Part shown: piece after piece, positions 7,711 to 17,012 of the stretch
Numbering within the stretch: the first letter of the stretch is position 1
Layout of the letters: every line of letters starts with the position of its first letter
DNA from: CAYSLC01 sp964431545
Lineage (GTDB): Bacteria > Desulfobacterota > Desulfobacteria > Desulfobacterales > JAABSP01
Assembly: GCA_964431545.1 (NCBI GenBank)
Contig: CAYSLC010000020.1
Coordinates: 1 to 42,443, forward strand
DNA: 42,443 bases
Direction of reading: 5' to 3'
The notes under the pieces: generated by a model
What the model saw: the letters and a program-made list of their open reading frames with translations, nothing else
What the model was told of the DNA's origin: nothing
The model's database searches: none
Translations under genes and position numbers: made by a program

Positions 7711-8691
7711 ATGTACGAAACCGAACTGTCGACGGCCCTGGCTGCGGTGACCCAGGCCGCCCGACTCTGCCGGGAGGTCCAACGGACGGTGGACGTCGAA
7801 GCCCTGGAGAAGGCGGACCGTTCCCCCGTCACCCTGGCCGATTTCGCCGGCCAGGCGGTGATCTCCCATCGGATCAAGACGGCGTTTCCCGAAGATCCCA
7901 TCGTGGGGGAGGAGGCGGCGGACGCCCTGCGGGAGAACGCCGGGCTGTTGGACAAGCTCCATCGACGGATCGCCGGGGCCGGGGAGACCCTGGACAAAGA
8001 CGGGATCCTGGCGGCCATCGACGCCGGCGGCGGGAGGGGGGTCGATTTCTCCGGCCGGTATTGGACGGTCGATCCCATCGACGGTACCAAGGGCTTCCTC
8101 CGGGGGGATCAGTACGCGGTGGCCCTGGCCCTGGTGGAGGGGGGACGGGTGGTCCTGGGCCTGCTGGGCTGCCCCAATTTCCGGTTCGAGGGACCGGACG
8201 GAACCCCGGCCGCCGGGTGCATCTTCCACGCGAGGGCGGGGCAAGGGGCCCATCGGCTCCCCCTTTCGGGCGGTGCCGCGCCCGTGCCGATCCGGGGGGA
8301 CGACATCGGGGATCCCTCCCGGGCCCGGTTCTGCGAGTCCTTTGAAAAGGCCCACGCCTCCCACGAGACCCACGCCCGGATCTCCGACCACCTGGGCATC
8401 ACCGCCCCCCCCTGCCGCATGGACAGCCAGGCCAAATACGGCGCGGTGGCCTGCGGCGAGGCCTCCATCTACCTTCGCCTGCCCCGGAGCGCCGCCTACC
8501 GGGAGAAGATCTGGGACCACGCGGCCGGATCGATCCTCGTGGAGGAGGCGGGGGGCCGGGTGACCGACTTCCGGGGGGATCGGCTCGACTTCTCCGCCGG
8601 CCCGAAGCTCCAACGGAACCACGGGGTTCTGGCCACCAACGGACGGCTCCACCAACAGGCCCTGGCGGCCATCGCCGCGGTGGTCTTTTAG
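7711..8691 (+). CDS. 3'(2'),5'-bisphosphate nucleotidase (HAL2/CysQ family)
   Basis: A 326-residue cytoplasmic phosphatase of the inositol monophosphatase superfamily. It would hydrolyse 3'-phosphoadenosine 5'-phosphate to AMP, clearing a by-product of sulfate-assimilation reactions. Metal-binding residues are visible: Glu67/Glu68 (GEEAAD), Asp121 and Asp124 (DPIDGTKGF), and the WDHAAG motif near the C-terminus. The length and the long insertion between GEE and DPIDGT (about 50 residues) resemble the eukaryotic HAL2/SAL1 type more than the 246-residue E. coli CysQ. Some members also act on inositol 1,4-bisphosphate. The start has GAGGAGG four bases upstream. It is a single-gene unit, convergent with the cNMP-binding gene. 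Confidence 0.88.
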   Translation: MYETELSTALAAVTQAARLCREVQRTVDVEALEKADRSPVTLADFAGQAVISHRIKTAFPEDPIVGEEAADALRENAGLLDKLHRRIAGAGETLDKDGILAAIDAGGGRGVDFSGRYWTVDPIDGTKGFLRGDQYAVALALVEGGRVVLGLLGCPNFRFEGPDGTPAAGCIFHARAGQGAHRLPLSGGAAPVPIRGDDIGDPSRARFCESFEKAHASHETHARISDHLGITAPPCRMDSQAKYGAVACGEASIYLRLPRSAAYREKIWDHAAGSILVEEAGGRVTDFRGDRLDFSAGPKLQRNHGVLATNGRLHQQALAAIAAVVF

Positions 8692-8736
8692 GGGGCGGCC
8701 GGTCCACGGGCAGGGGACGGGTTGACCTTCGGGCCG

Positions 8737-9819
8737 TCAGCGGGAGGCTTCGTCGATCTTGTTGAGCCCGTCCATCAGAAGCCACATGAAATCGCCCAGG
8801 GGAGGGAGGGATTGTTCCTCCTCGGGCAGTCCGGCCGAGAACTTGAAGCGCCCCTCCTTCTCCTTGAGGATCTCGTAGAAGCTCTCCTTTCCGGAGGCGC
8901 CGGCGTAGGTCGCCGCCACCAGGTCCCCCTCCAAAAAGGAGAACCGGCCCTTGCCCCGGGCGGCCGTGACCTCCAGGATCCCGGTCTTCTGGTTCTGGTG
9001 GAAGGTCTGGAACAGCTCGGCGGCGGAGATATCCGACAGCCGGCCGGTCATGGCCGAGGCGGCCTCCCGGGTCATGGAGATGTTGGTCTGGGCCAACCGT
9101 CTGGCCAGCAGGCGGGCGAAGTACATCTGGAGGGAGGGGTACCGGTTGAGGATCTTCCGGAGATCCTTGCCGGGGATGGAGAGGACCCGGGTCGGCTCCG
9201 TGGCCCGGATGGTGGCCCCCACGGCGTCGCCGCTCAGAAGGCTCATCTCGCCGAAGACCTCCCCGGTCTCCAGGTGGGTGATGGTGAGGCCGTCCTCGCC
9301 GATCACCGCCACCCGTCCCGAGGCCATGATGAAGAGGTTGGTGCCGGGGGTCCCCCGCTGGAGGATCATCTCCCCCTTGCCGTACTTTCTCAGTTCCAGG
9401 AAGGAGGCCAGGTGGCGCAGGTTCGGCTCCCCCAGGGACTGGAACATGGAGAACTGCTTCAGAATGGCGACGATGGGGTCCATGGCCTTTTCCCGGGCCT
9501 TTTCCCACTCCGAGGATACCGGTTTCAGCTCCCGCTCCCGGCGCCGCTGCCGGTACTTCAAGCCGAGGGAGCCGGTGCAGTCGGTGGTGGGGCCGCTGCA
9601 CTGGAACATGTTCTCCGTCTCCCCCTCCTCCTCGGCGTCGGCGAGGCTTTCGCACAGGGACCGCACCTGGAGGATGTCCTCCACCAGGGTGGTGCAGGCG
9701 GCGCGGTCCACGGGCAGGCTGAGGGCCCTGCCCGATAGGATGAACTGATTGCCCAGCGCGTACATGGGGCACTCGTTGTCCTCGGTGACGGTGATGATCG
9801 CCTCCGGCGGATTGGCCAT
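8737..9819 (-). CDS. Cyclic-nucleotide-binding protein with DUF4388 (PATAN-like) domain
   Basis: A 360-residue soluble protein with three parts. The N-terminal 90 residues are Cys-containing (Cys17, Cys42, Cys56 and a later CSGPTTDC pair) and recall small CPLY-type metal-binding modules; this is a loose resemblance. Residues about 115-240 form a cNMP-binding jelly roll (FGEMSLLSGDAVGATIRA is the phosphate-binding cassette region). Residues about 255-330 form a DUF4388 domain (GRLSDISAAELFQTF...GILEV). There is no DNA-binding helix-turn-helix, so it is not a CRP-type regulator. It probably signals through protein contacts. The start is supported by GGAGGAAGG before ATG 9819. It lies 80 bp behind the VWA lipoprotein gene on the same strand, probably as the last gene of that operon. 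Confidence 0.85.
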   Translation of the reverse strand: MANPPEAIITVTEDNECPMYALGNQFILSGRALSLPVDRAACTTLVEDILQVRSLCESLADAEEEGETENMFQCSGPTTDCTGSLGLKYRQRRRERELKPVSSEWEKAREKAMDPIVAILKQFSMFQSLGEPNLRHLASFLELRKYGKGEMILQRGTPGTNLFIMASGRVAVIGEDGLTITHLETGEVFGEMSLLSGDAVGATIRATEPTRVLSIPGKDLRKILNRYPSLQMYFARLLARRLAQTNISMTREAASAMTGRLSDISAAELFQTFHQNQKTGILEVTAARGKGRFSFLEGDLVAATYAGASGKESFYEILKEKEGRFKFSAGLPEEEQSLPPLGDFMWLLMDGLNKIDEASR

Positions 9820-9899
9820 GATTCCCTTCCTCCGGGCCGCCGATTCCGGCCGGCCCTGTTGCCGCGTCCGTGCGCGGGTCTCTGTTGGTTCCCCCGCCC

Positions 9900-10976
9900 C
9901 TACGGGACCGGCGACACCCGGCAGCCGCCCCGGAACCCCTCCGCGCAGAAGCAGGTGGTGAGCGACGCCCCCAGCTCGAAGTAGTCGATCTCGAGGGTCA
10001 GGTCGTGGGAGCCCCTGCGCTTGGGGGAGCAGTACTCCAGAAGATAGTGGCTGTTGACGTCGTTTCGGATGGACCGGGCGATCTCCTCGAAGAGCGGCAC
10101 CAGGTCGTCCACCTCCTGGGCGAAGAGGAACCCGTCCTTGCCGATGGCCGACAGGGCCTCCATGTCCGTCTCCACCCCCAGACCGATGGTGTAGACGGAA
10201 ACATCGGACCCGGCGCCGAGGACGGTCTTCACCGCCTCCTCCCTCGTCCGCCGGGCCGCCTGGTCCTTTCCGTCGGTGAAAATCACCACCGATCCCACGG
10301 CCACGGTTTCGCCGAAGGTCCCCACCTTCCCCTGGATCAGGTCGACCCCCTGGATGGTGGCGCCGTAGAGGTTGGTGGAGCTGTCCCGGCTGATGTCCTC
10401 GTGGATGTTGTCGATGCCCCGCACCAGTTCGTCGGCGTTCGTCTCGAAGGGTACCAGCCCGTGGAGGTTCGGCTCTCCGTCGAACCACTGGATGGCCATA
10501 TCGATTTCACCGTGGGTGACCGCGTAGGGGGCGGGCATGATGGCATAGACAAAGGTACGGGCCGCCTCCTTGAGGGTGGAAAGGCTCTCGCTCTCCAGGA
10601 CGCTGCCGGAAAGATCGAGCAACAGGAGGATGTGGGACCGGAACATCCCGGGCTTGGGCAGAATCGCCTGCTGGCTTTCGAAGTCGGAGATCAGCTCTCC
10701 GTTCTCGAAGATCCGGAAATCCCCGGCGGTCAGTCCGGTCACCGGCATCCCCTCTTCCGTCTCCACCTTGAAGAGCACGGAAACGTTGGCGGGCCGGCTC
10801 GTGCCCTGGCTTTCGAAGGTGATGGAGAGGCCGTCCTCGTCCACCAGGTGGGTGAAGTCACAGGTACATTCGTCGTGGTCGTCTCCGTCGCCGCCGTCGT
10901 CGCAGGCGGAGACGAGCAACAGGGTGAAAAGCAGAATCGGCGCGATCAGCACGGCGGCATCTTTCAGACGGTTCAT
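9900..10976 (-). CDS. VWA-domain lipoprotein
   Basis: A 358-residue predicted lipoprotein: the signal peptide ends in VSAC, with Cys25 lipidated, then a very acidic Asp/Gly linker (25-40). A beta-rich segment (about 45-105, including GDFRIFENGELI) precedes a VWA domain (about 114-310) with a complete MIDAS DLSGS (Asp121, Ser123, Ser125) and a VVIFTDGKDQ strand. The C-terminal 45 residues hold several cysteines (YCSPK, TTCFC, GGC) and could be disulfide-bonded. It lies 64 bp downstream of the alpha-2-macroglobulin gene on the same strand, which suggests a common envelope role. VWA domains bind protein partners through a metal; the partner here is unknown, and the macroglobulin is the obvious candidate. 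Confidence 0.85.
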   Translation of the reverse strand: MNRLKDAAVLIAPILLFTLLLVSACDDGGDGDDHDECTCDFTHLVDEDGLSITFESQGTSRPANVSVLFKVETEEGMPVTGLTAGDFRIFENGELISDFESQQAILPKPGMFRSHILLLLDLSGSVLESESLSTLKEAARTFVYAIMPAPYAVTHGEIDMAIQWFDGEPNLHGLVPFETNADELVRGIDNIHEDISRDSSTNLYGATIQGVDLIQGKVGTFGETVAVGSVVIFTDGKDQAARRTREEAVKTVLGAGSDVSVYTIGLGVETDMEALSAIGKDGFLFAQEVDDLVPLFEEIARSIRNDVNSHYLLEYCSPKRRGSHDLTLEIDYFELGASLTTCFCAEGFRGGCRVSPVP

Positions 10977-11040
10977 CGGTTTCCTTTTTCAATGGGGCCG
11001 GCGGACCGGTCCCGGTTTCTCGAGGGGCGGCCGGGACGGC

Positions 11041-14000
11041 TCACGCCTCGGGTTCGGGTTGATTGATGATCTTGATCGGTTCCGGGGTCCGGCCGATGCC
11101 CCGGATCTCCGGACGGTACATCGATTCCACAAAGGGCGGCGGGACCGAAAAGACCCCCGGCGTCACCGCCCGGATCAGGTAGAACAGATGGGTCGTTCCC
11201 CCTTCATACAGCCTCGCCGCGGCCGCGTACCGGTCGTCCCGGAACTCCTCGTGGATGAGATCCGACGCCTCCTTGAGCCGCCAGATCGCCTCGCCTCCCA
11301 CCTTGACGTCCTCCAGCTTGATGCTGTGCTTGAGATTCTGGTTTTCGATCTCGAAGCCCGCCGGCAGAAGGTCCACCACCAGGGCGTCCGGGATCATCCG
11401 CCCGGATCGGATTCGCAGGTGGACCACCGCCAGATCCCCCACGTGGTGGTCGACGCCGGTCAGCCGGTTCCCCTGGGGATCGAAGATCTCCCGGGTGATC
11501 GATATGGCGGATTCGTCCGGCTCGGGAGGCGTCTTTGTGTACCCGCTCACCACGGCGGAGATGTAGAGGAAGCCGGAACTTTCGGAGATGAAGACGATCC
11601 CCCGGCCGATCTCCTCCACGGTGGGAGAGAAAAGATGGCTTCCCCGCTTCACCAGCACCTGCTCCTCGCCGGCCACGATGAGCTTGCCCCGCCACTCCTT
11701 GTCCCCGAGGCTCTCCAGGGAGACCCCCGCCCGGAAGAGGGCGTACTTCTCCTGGGTGCTCAGCCACCGTCTCCCGCGCACCGCCTCCTCCAGGTCGAGC
11801 ATCAGTCGATCGAACCCGTCGATCCCGGTCTTCCGGGCATCGATGAGGAGCGTCAGGCTCAGGCCGAGGTCCCGCAGGGCGCTCCCGTAGTCCCCCCAGT
11901 AGGACTTCTCATCGTCCCTCCGGACGGAGACGGCGGCCTGGAGGGCGTCCTCGGAGAGCCGACGGTCCCCCATGAGATCGAGGGCGAGGCCCAGATGGAC
12001 CAGGGGGAGGCTCGACGCCGCCTGCTCTTTATGCCCTTCGTAAAGGGTCCGCAGGGCCCCCAGGGGGGCCCGGCCCAGCCGGGCCAGGACATAGGCGGCA
12101 TAGCTCCGCGCGGCCGTCTCCAGGGAGCCTTCGGGGCCGCCGCCGAAGGGCTCGGCCAGGGGAGCCCCTTTTTTCAGGTACGTTTCGAGCCGTTTGAGGA
12201 CCCCGTCGAGCATCTCCGCCGGGATCTCGATGCCTCCGTCCCGGGCCTGGAGCAGGAAGTCCGCCACATAGACGGTGAGCCAGGTCGATTCCGGACTCGT
12301 CTTGTTCCAGAGGCCGAACCCCCCGGAGGCGAGCTGCATGGTGGCCAGCCGCTCCACCGCCTTGTCCAGGCGCCGGAACCGCTCCTCCCGGTCGATCTTG
12401 GGCAGGTCGTACCGTCTGATCCGTTCGGCGTCCACCGCCAGGAGCGGAAAGGCCCGGCTGGTGGTCTGCTCCAGACATCCGTAGGGGTATCCGATGAGCC
12501 CCCGCAGGAGGTGGTCGAGGTTCAAGGGGATCACCGGCGAGATCTTCATGCTCGCCTCCACCGTGGTGGGGATCATGTCCCGGACCAGCCCCTCCTCCAG
12601 GGTGAACATCCGGTCCTCGTCGAGGATCTTCCGAACCTTCCGCGCGAGGGCCGGATACCCCGGGCGGACCCCCAGCCGCCAGTCCCGGGCGATCCGGATC
12701 CCCTCCCCCTCCAGGTGGAGGCGGATGATGCTCGCGCCGGGCTCCTTCAGGGTCCGGACGGGGAACCGGAGGGTCGTCTTCTCCCCGTCGGACAGCGTCA
12801 CCGTCCGGGTCCCGTTCTCCACGGCCAGGGGATCGGTGGCCGTGAGATCGACCCGAAGCTCGGCGCCCTTGCCGCTCAGGTTGTGGATGTCGAGGGTGAA
12901 CTGGGTGACATCCCCCGGAGCGAGGAACCGGGGGGTGGACAGCTGGGTGACCACCGGCGCCGCCACGGTCACCTCCGACTCGGCGGAGCCGAACCGATCC
13001 TCGGAGAAGGCCAGGGCCATGAGCCGGAGCCGACCGTTGAAGTCGGGGATGTCGATGGTGATCCGGGCCTCGCCCGAGGGGTCGAAGGCGGTCGGTCCCC
13101 GGAACAGGGAGACCAGCTCCACTTTGGTCTCCGGGCGCTTGCCGCCGGTGAGGTCGGCGTCCCCGCCGAACCGCAGCCGGGCGATCTCCCCGTCCATCAT
13201 CTCGATGACCTTGTGGTAGAGGTCGTAGGCGCTCACGGAGAACCGGCGGCGTTCGAAAAACCCGAGAAAGGGGTCCGGGGTCTCGAAATCGGTGATGTTC
13301 AGGATCCCCACATCCACCGCCGCCAGGGTCACGTGGACCGGATCCGCCGGCGGTTCGGCCAGCTTCAGGGTCACGGTCAGGGGGCCCTGGGGGGCGACCT
13401 TCTCCGGGGCCTCCAGGGACACCGCCAGCTTGCGCGAAGAGCGGTCCAGCGGAAGGGGGGTCAGCCCCACCGCGCGGTTGGGGGTGATCTTCTCCGGGGC
13501 GTCCGCGGGCCGGAGGACCACGGCGCTGACGTAGAGGTCGTGGCTGTCCCAACCGGCCGAGACGGGGATCTCCACGATCGTCCCCTCGGCGGAAACGGGG
13601 GTCCGCTTGAACCAGAGGGGCTTTTGGCCCTCCACGAGGATCAGCCCTTCGCCGTCGTGGGGGGGGGTGACCGTGACCCGAACGATGTCTCCGGGCCGGT
13701 AGGCGGTCCGGTCGAGGGCCAGGGTCACCTGATCCGGCCGGGCCGATCCGCCGTCCCGGTCCCCCCACCACCAGCGGCCCACATGGAACCGGACCGATGT
13801 CGCGAGGCCCGTTTCGGGGTCCTGGATCGCCAGCACATAGCGGCCGTTGCCCAGTTGGAGGGTATAGGGGGTCGGCCCTTCTCCGGAGAGCCGGATGGAA
13901 TCGGCCAGGAACTGGTAGTTCTTCTCGGTGTACTGGTACCGCCACCCTTCCGCCTCGGAGTATTCCCAGTAGTAGTCCCGGTCCTCCTTGGTCAGGGTGA

Positions 14001-15915
14001 CCTGGAGGTTGTCGGCGGGGACCGGGTCCCCGTCGCCGTCCACCTTGATCACGTCGAAGCCCACCGGCCCTGCGTCGGTGTTTCCCTCGTCGAAGTGGGG
14101 GCGGATCCCCACCAGGGTCTCGGCGGGCCAGACCACACTCTCGACGGTTCGGGTGACCGGCCGGCCGCCGGTCTCGTAGAGGCTGGCGATCAGATAGACG
14201 GACAGAGGGCTTTTGATCTCCTTCCACCGGCTGTCGATGGCGATCTCCGCCGTCCCCAGCTTGTCCAGGGACCGGTCCTCCAGTTCCCAGTAATCCTTGT
14301 AGTCCTTGTCCCCCACCTCCCCGAACGCGAATCCCTTGCGGCGGTCGAAGAGATCCCGCTTGGTCCGCACCAGGACCTTGCCGGACAGGCGGTTTCCCGC
14401 GGCCGGAGCCCCGTAAAGGTATTGGCCCGAGACGCCGATTCGGACGGGCTCTTCGGGCGAAGGCCGCCGATTCTGGACGGTGAGGTCGAGCTTCATCCGT
14501 TCCGGCAGGAACTCCTCCACCTGGAAGGGGATCCGGGCGAAGGGCTTCTCGGCGGAGGGGTCGTCGAAGACCTTGAGGGTCCACTTCCCGGTCTGGGCGT
14601 CCTTGGGCAGGTCGAGGCGGGTCTCGTAGTAGTTCAACCCCTCGGGCTCCCCGGCGTACCAGGTGAAGCTCCGGACCTCCTTGCCGTCGGCCCGGAAGAG
14701 CTTGGCCGTCAGGGGCAGGGACTGGATGGGGCGGCCGTCGTAATCTCTGAGAAGTCCCGAGACGATCACGGTCTCCCCGGGCCGGTAGAGATCCCGGGGG
14801 CTGTAGAGGAACAGCTCCCGGGGCCGCTGTTTCCGGGACCCCAGGTCGAAATCGCTCATGTCCAGGGCGGTGATGTTGAGGGGCAGGACCCCGACGTGCC
14901 CCCCGTGGGTCGCCTTCACCAGGTAGGCGTCTCCGCTCAGTCTGCCGGGGTAGGCCAGGCGCCCGGACCCGTCGGTCCTTCCCCGGTGGACGACCTTCCC
15001 TTTCTTGTTCACCATCTCGATCTCGGCGCCGGAAACGGCGTTACCGGTTCTGAGCGACGAGGCGAAGATCAGGGATTCCTTCTTGTAGATCCGGGCATGG
15101 AGGGCGATGTCCGTGACCAGAAAATAGGTGGCGTGATAGCTGTAGTCGTACTCCCCGGGCTCGCGCATCACCGCCAGATAGACGCCGGGGGGCTGGAGAG
15201 CGGGGATCTCCTCCACGGGCAGGAACCGGGTGACCCGCTTGTTGGGGGGGGCGTCCAGGTCGAAACGCCCGGTGTGGACCAGCTCGCCGTGTTCCTTGGC
15301 TTTTCCCAGCTGGTAATACCCCTTGGTCCCCGTGGGGTCCTTCCAGTCGACGAAGTGGACCAGGGCCTCCTCCTTGAGCCGGAAGAAATCGATGTCCACC
15401 GCCTCGATGTTGACGGTGACCACCGGCAGGCCGTCGGTCAGGTTCGCCGGAAGCAGCAGCCCTTCGCTGGCGAAGCTGACGATGGGGGTGACCTGCCGGG
15501 TGGTGACCACCCGGCTCTCCCGCTCCTTCAGGGACTCTCCTTCCGCGGAGGTGAGGCTTGGAAGGACGGTGACCGAGTATTCGGTCTCCGGCTCCACGTG
15601 GGGAAAGTAGAGGATCCGCCGGTCGTCGGAGAGCACCCAGGCGCTCTTTTGCATGCCTTCGGGATCGCTGATCCGGAGGTGCTCGCCATGGCGGACGGTG
15701 GCGTCCAGGGGGGCTGAAAAGAGGACGGCGACGGCGGGACCGCCGTCGAAGGTCCGCTCCCCGATGTCGAGGACCCGGAAGGCCTGTCCGGGCTCCTTGG
15801 AATCCGCGGACGGCGGCTGTTCGGCGCCCCTCGGCGCCGAAGACCAGGGGGATATTCCGGGAACCAGCAGCGCCCACGCCAGGCAGGCGAACAGTGCCAT
15901 GATCCATCTTTTCAT
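11041..15915 (-). CDS. Bacterial alpha-2-macroglobulin family protein
   Basis: A 1624-residue exported protein, the usual size for bacterial alpha-2-macroglobulins. A signal peptide covers about residues 1-25 with no lipobox, unlike YfhM, so it is probably periplasmic and soluble. Many beta-sandwich (MG) repeats follow (YSPRDLYRPGETV and LALDRTAYRPGDIV mark MG starts). The thioester motif GCLEQ is intact at Cys1147-Gln1150 within an alpha-helical toroid region. A C-terminal receptor-binding-like domain ends with PEIRGIG. Family members trap attacking proteases by covalent linkage when the bait is cut. No PbpC gene, the usual E. coli-type partner, is adjacent; a VWA lipoprotein takes that place. 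The start at 15915 has AGGAG at ideal spacing; a second ATG 6 bases earlier overlaps that site. Confidence 0.93.
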   Translation of the reverse strand: MKRWIMALFACLAWALLVPGISPWSSAPRGAEQPPSADSKEPGQAFRVLDIGERTFDGGPAVAVLFSAPLDATVRHGEHLRISDPEGMQKSAWVLSDDRRILYFPHVEPETEYSVTVLPSLTSAEGESLKERESRVVTTRQVTPIVSFASEGLLLPANLTDGLPVVTVNIEAVDIDFFRLKEEALVHFVDWKDPTGTKGYYQLGKAKEHGELVHTGRFDLDAPPNKRVTRFLPVEEIPALQPPGVYLAVMREPGEYDYSYHATYFLVTDIALHARIYKKESLIFASSLRTGNAVSGAEIEMVNKKGKVVHRGRTDGSGRLAYPGRLSGDAYLVKATHGGHVGVLPLNITALDMSDFDLGSRKQRPRELFLYSPRDLYRPGETVIVSGLLRDYDGRPIQSLPLTAKLFRADGKEVRSFTWYAGEPEGLNYYETRLDLPKDAQTGKWTLKVFDDPSAEKPFARIPFQVEEFLPERMKLDLTVQNRRPSPEEPVRIGVSGQYLYGAPAAGNRLSGKVLVRTKRDLFDRRKGFAFGEVGDKDYKDYWELEDRSLDKLGTAEIAIDSRWKEIKSPLSVYLIASLYETGGRPVTRTVESVVWPAETLVGIRPHFDEGNTDAGPVGFDVIKVDGDGDPVPADNLQVTLTKEDRDYYWEYSEAEGWRYQYTEKNYQFLADSIRLSGEGPTPYTLQLGNGRYVLAIQDPETGLATSVRFHVGRWWWGDRDGGSARPDQVTLALDRTAYRPGDIVRVTVTPPHDGEGLILVEGQKPLWFKRTPVSAEGTIVEIPVSAGWDSHDLYVSAVVLRPADAPEKITPNRAVGLTPLPLDRSSRKLAVSLEAPEKVAPQGPLTVTLKLAEPPADPVHVTLAAVDVGILNITDFETPDPFLGFFERRRFSVSAYDLYHKVIEMMDGEIARLRFGGDADLTGGKRPETKVELVSLFRGPTAFDPSGEARITIDIPDFNGRLRLMALAFSEDRFGSAESEVTVAAPVVTQLSTPRFLAPGDVTQFTLDIHNLSGKGAELRVDLTATDPLAVENGTRTVTLSDGEKTTLRFPVRTLKEPGASIIRLHLEGEGIRIARDWRLGVRPGYPALARKVRKILDEDRMFTLEEGLVRDMIPTTVEASMKISPVIPLNLDHLLRGLIGYPYGCLEQTTSRAFPLLAVDAERIRRYDLPKIDREERFRRLDKAVERLATMQLASGGFGLWNKTSPESTWLTVYVADFLLQARDGGIEIPAEMLDGVLKRLETYLKKGAPLAEPFGGGPEGSLETAARSYAAYVLARLGRAPLGALRTLYEGHKEQAASSLPLVHLGLALDLMGDRRLSEDALQAAVSVRRDDEKSYWGDYGSALRDLGLSLTLLIDARKTGIDGFDRLMLDLEEAVRGRRWLSTQEKYALFRAGVSLESLGDKEWRGKLIVAGEEQVLVKRGSHLFSPTVEEIGRGIVFISESSGFLYISAVVSGYTKTPPEPDESAISITREIFDPQGNRLTGVDHHVGDLAVVHLRIRSGRMIPDALVVDLLPAGFEIENQNLKHSIKLEDVKVGGEAIWRLKEASDLIHEEFRDDRYAAAARLYEGGTTHLFYLIRAVTPGVFSVPPPFVESMYRPEIRGIGRTPEPIKIINQPEPEA

Positions 15916-16018
15916 CGTCATCTCCTGTGGACGGTTATCCCGATCCGCGCCATGGGCTCCCTCCATCCATTGCGCCGCCTGCCGGGTGCCGAAGTGTTTT
16001 TCCCGCGGGACCGCGCCA

Positions 16019-16363
16019 TCAATCCAGAAAAGAGAAGTCCTGGATCAGGCTCTCGATGATGGCGGCGGTCTTGGGGGTCACGTGGATGAATTCAAATCCG
16101 ATGGCGTAGAAGTTCGGGTTGACGTCCTTCTCGCACCAGATGCTCCGGGCCTCGAAGGTGATCTGGTTGTTGCCGTCGATGATATCGGGGAGCACCATCC
16201 TCAGTTCGTACGGGATGTTCTTTTCGACGGGGTTTTCGCTGGTCAGCATGATCCCCCGGGTCGTGATGTCCACGAGCTGGCCCAGGAGTTCGCCGGTCTC
16301 CTTGTTGAAGACGCTCAGATAATAGATGAGGTGTCGCCGTTTGAGTTTTCTCTTGTCAGGCAT
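16019..16363 (-). CDS. PilZ-domain protein (probable c-di-GMP receptor)
   Basis: A 114-residue single-domain PilZ protein. The N-terminal basic cluster RKLKRR supplies the RxxxR motif and DITTRG the D/N-x-S/T-x-x-G motif that together bind cyclic di-GMP. A beta-barrel with FEARSIW and FYAIGFEF strands follows. It has no partner domain, so it would act by binding another protein, in response to cyclases such as the one at 5186-6766. The start at 16363 lies behind GGGAGGG at somewhat long spacing. It is on the same strand as dodecin, but 171 bp and a strong hairpin separate them. Confidence 0.85.
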   Translation of the reverse strand: MPDKRKLKRRHLIYYLSVFNKETGELLGQLVDITTRGIMLTSENPVEKNIPYELRMVLPDIIDGNNQITFEARSIWCEKDVNPNFYAIGFEFIHVTPKTAAIIESLIQDFSFLD

Positions 16364-16426
16364 ACGGATCTCTACCCTCCCCTGCTTGGAAACCCGGGTT
16401 CTCCCCGACCCTCGCGTTTACGGATG

Positions 16427-16474
16427 CCTCCGGGCGCGGTCCGCGTCTCCACGTGGCCGGCCGGCGCCCGGAGG
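16427..16474. repeat. Strong hairpin between dodecin and PilZ genes
   Basis: CCTCCGGGCGC (16427-16437) and GCGCCCGGAGG (16464-16474) form a perfect 11-bp stem around a 26-base GC-rich loop. There is no T run on either side, so it is not a classical intrinsic terminator. It may stabilise the dodecin transcript 3' end or belong to a REP-like repeat family. Confidence 0.6.
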
Positions 16475-16534
16475 GGCGATGGCTGCAACCCAAATCCAAG
16501 TATAACCGGTCTTGGGCCGCTCGATCAACTCTGC

Positions 16535-16744
16535 TTAGGTCTCGTATTTGAAAGAGAGCCCCACGCGGGCGCGGAAGGCGGCCACCTTCCCCTCCTCCAC
16601 GCGCATGTCGAGTTTGTTGATCTCCGCGATCCTTAAATTCTTCAGGCTCTTGCCCGCGGTTTCCACGGCGGCCCTCGCCGCCTCCTCCCAGGATGTGTCA
16701 CTCGTTCCGACCAATTCGATGACCTTGTAGACGCTTTCAGCCAT
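16535..16744 (-). CDS. Dodecin (flavin-storage protein)
   Basis: A 69-residue protein matching the dodecin family over its whole length: VYKVIELVGTSDTSWEEA at the N-terminus, then the antiparallel sheet strands (KNLRIAEINKLDMRVEEGKV and FRARVGLSFKYE). Dodecins assemble into hollow dodecamers that bind flavins or coenzyme A and buffer free FMN/riboflavin. The start has AAAGGAGG 6 bases upstream, an excellent ribosome site. It has its own promoter about 200 bases upstream and a long structured leader. Confidence 0.95.
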   Translation of the reverse strand: MAESVYKVIELVGTSDTSWEEAARAAVETAGKSLKNLRIAEINKLDMRVEEGKVAAFRARVGLSFKYET

Positions 16745-16941
16745 GGCTGACCTCCTTTGGGATGCCGTTGTTTACGATCCGTTGCTCCGCGCCGGGATGA
16801 CCAAACAATCGAACCAAAGCATAACTCCTCGTTTGAACGGGTCTGTTCACCTCCTTTCTTGTTGGGGGGGCGCGGGGTCGAACGCCGGGGGCGTTCGCCA
16901 CCGCCGCCGTCCGTGTCCGCCTTATGAGAATTCCACCAAAA

Positions 16942-16970
16942 TTTATACCAGACACCATGCCAAACCACAA
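16942..16970 (-). promoter_or_regulatory. Sigma70-like promoter and long leader of the dodecin gene
   Basis: On the minus strand TTGTGG (16970-16965), a 17-base spacer and TATAAA (16947-16942) form a good promoter. The leader would run from about 16935 to 16745. It holds a tight hairpin (CGAACGCC, loop CCC, GGCGTTCG, around 16890) and an extra strong ribosome site AAAGGAGG near 16850 with no gene behind it except a GTG frame ending inside dodecin. Nothing else recognisable lies in 16745-16941. Confidence 0.5.
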
Positions 16971-17012
16971 GGATTCTGTTCGACGAGGGATTGGGGAAGA
17001 ACCGAAAAAGTA

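Noticed and set aside
10570..15717. A 1715-codon open frame on the plus strand opposite the alpha-2-macroglobulin gene
   Set aside because: GC-rich third positions keep the opposite frame open. Its translation is low-complexity (Gly, Pro, Val, Asp, Arg), matches no domain, and the minus strand encodes a clear protein.
16737..16970. A small ORF in the dodecin leader behind AAAGGAGG
   Set aside because: It needs a GTG inside the ribosome-site sequence, ends just inside dodecin and has no recognisable composition; treated as leader sequence.
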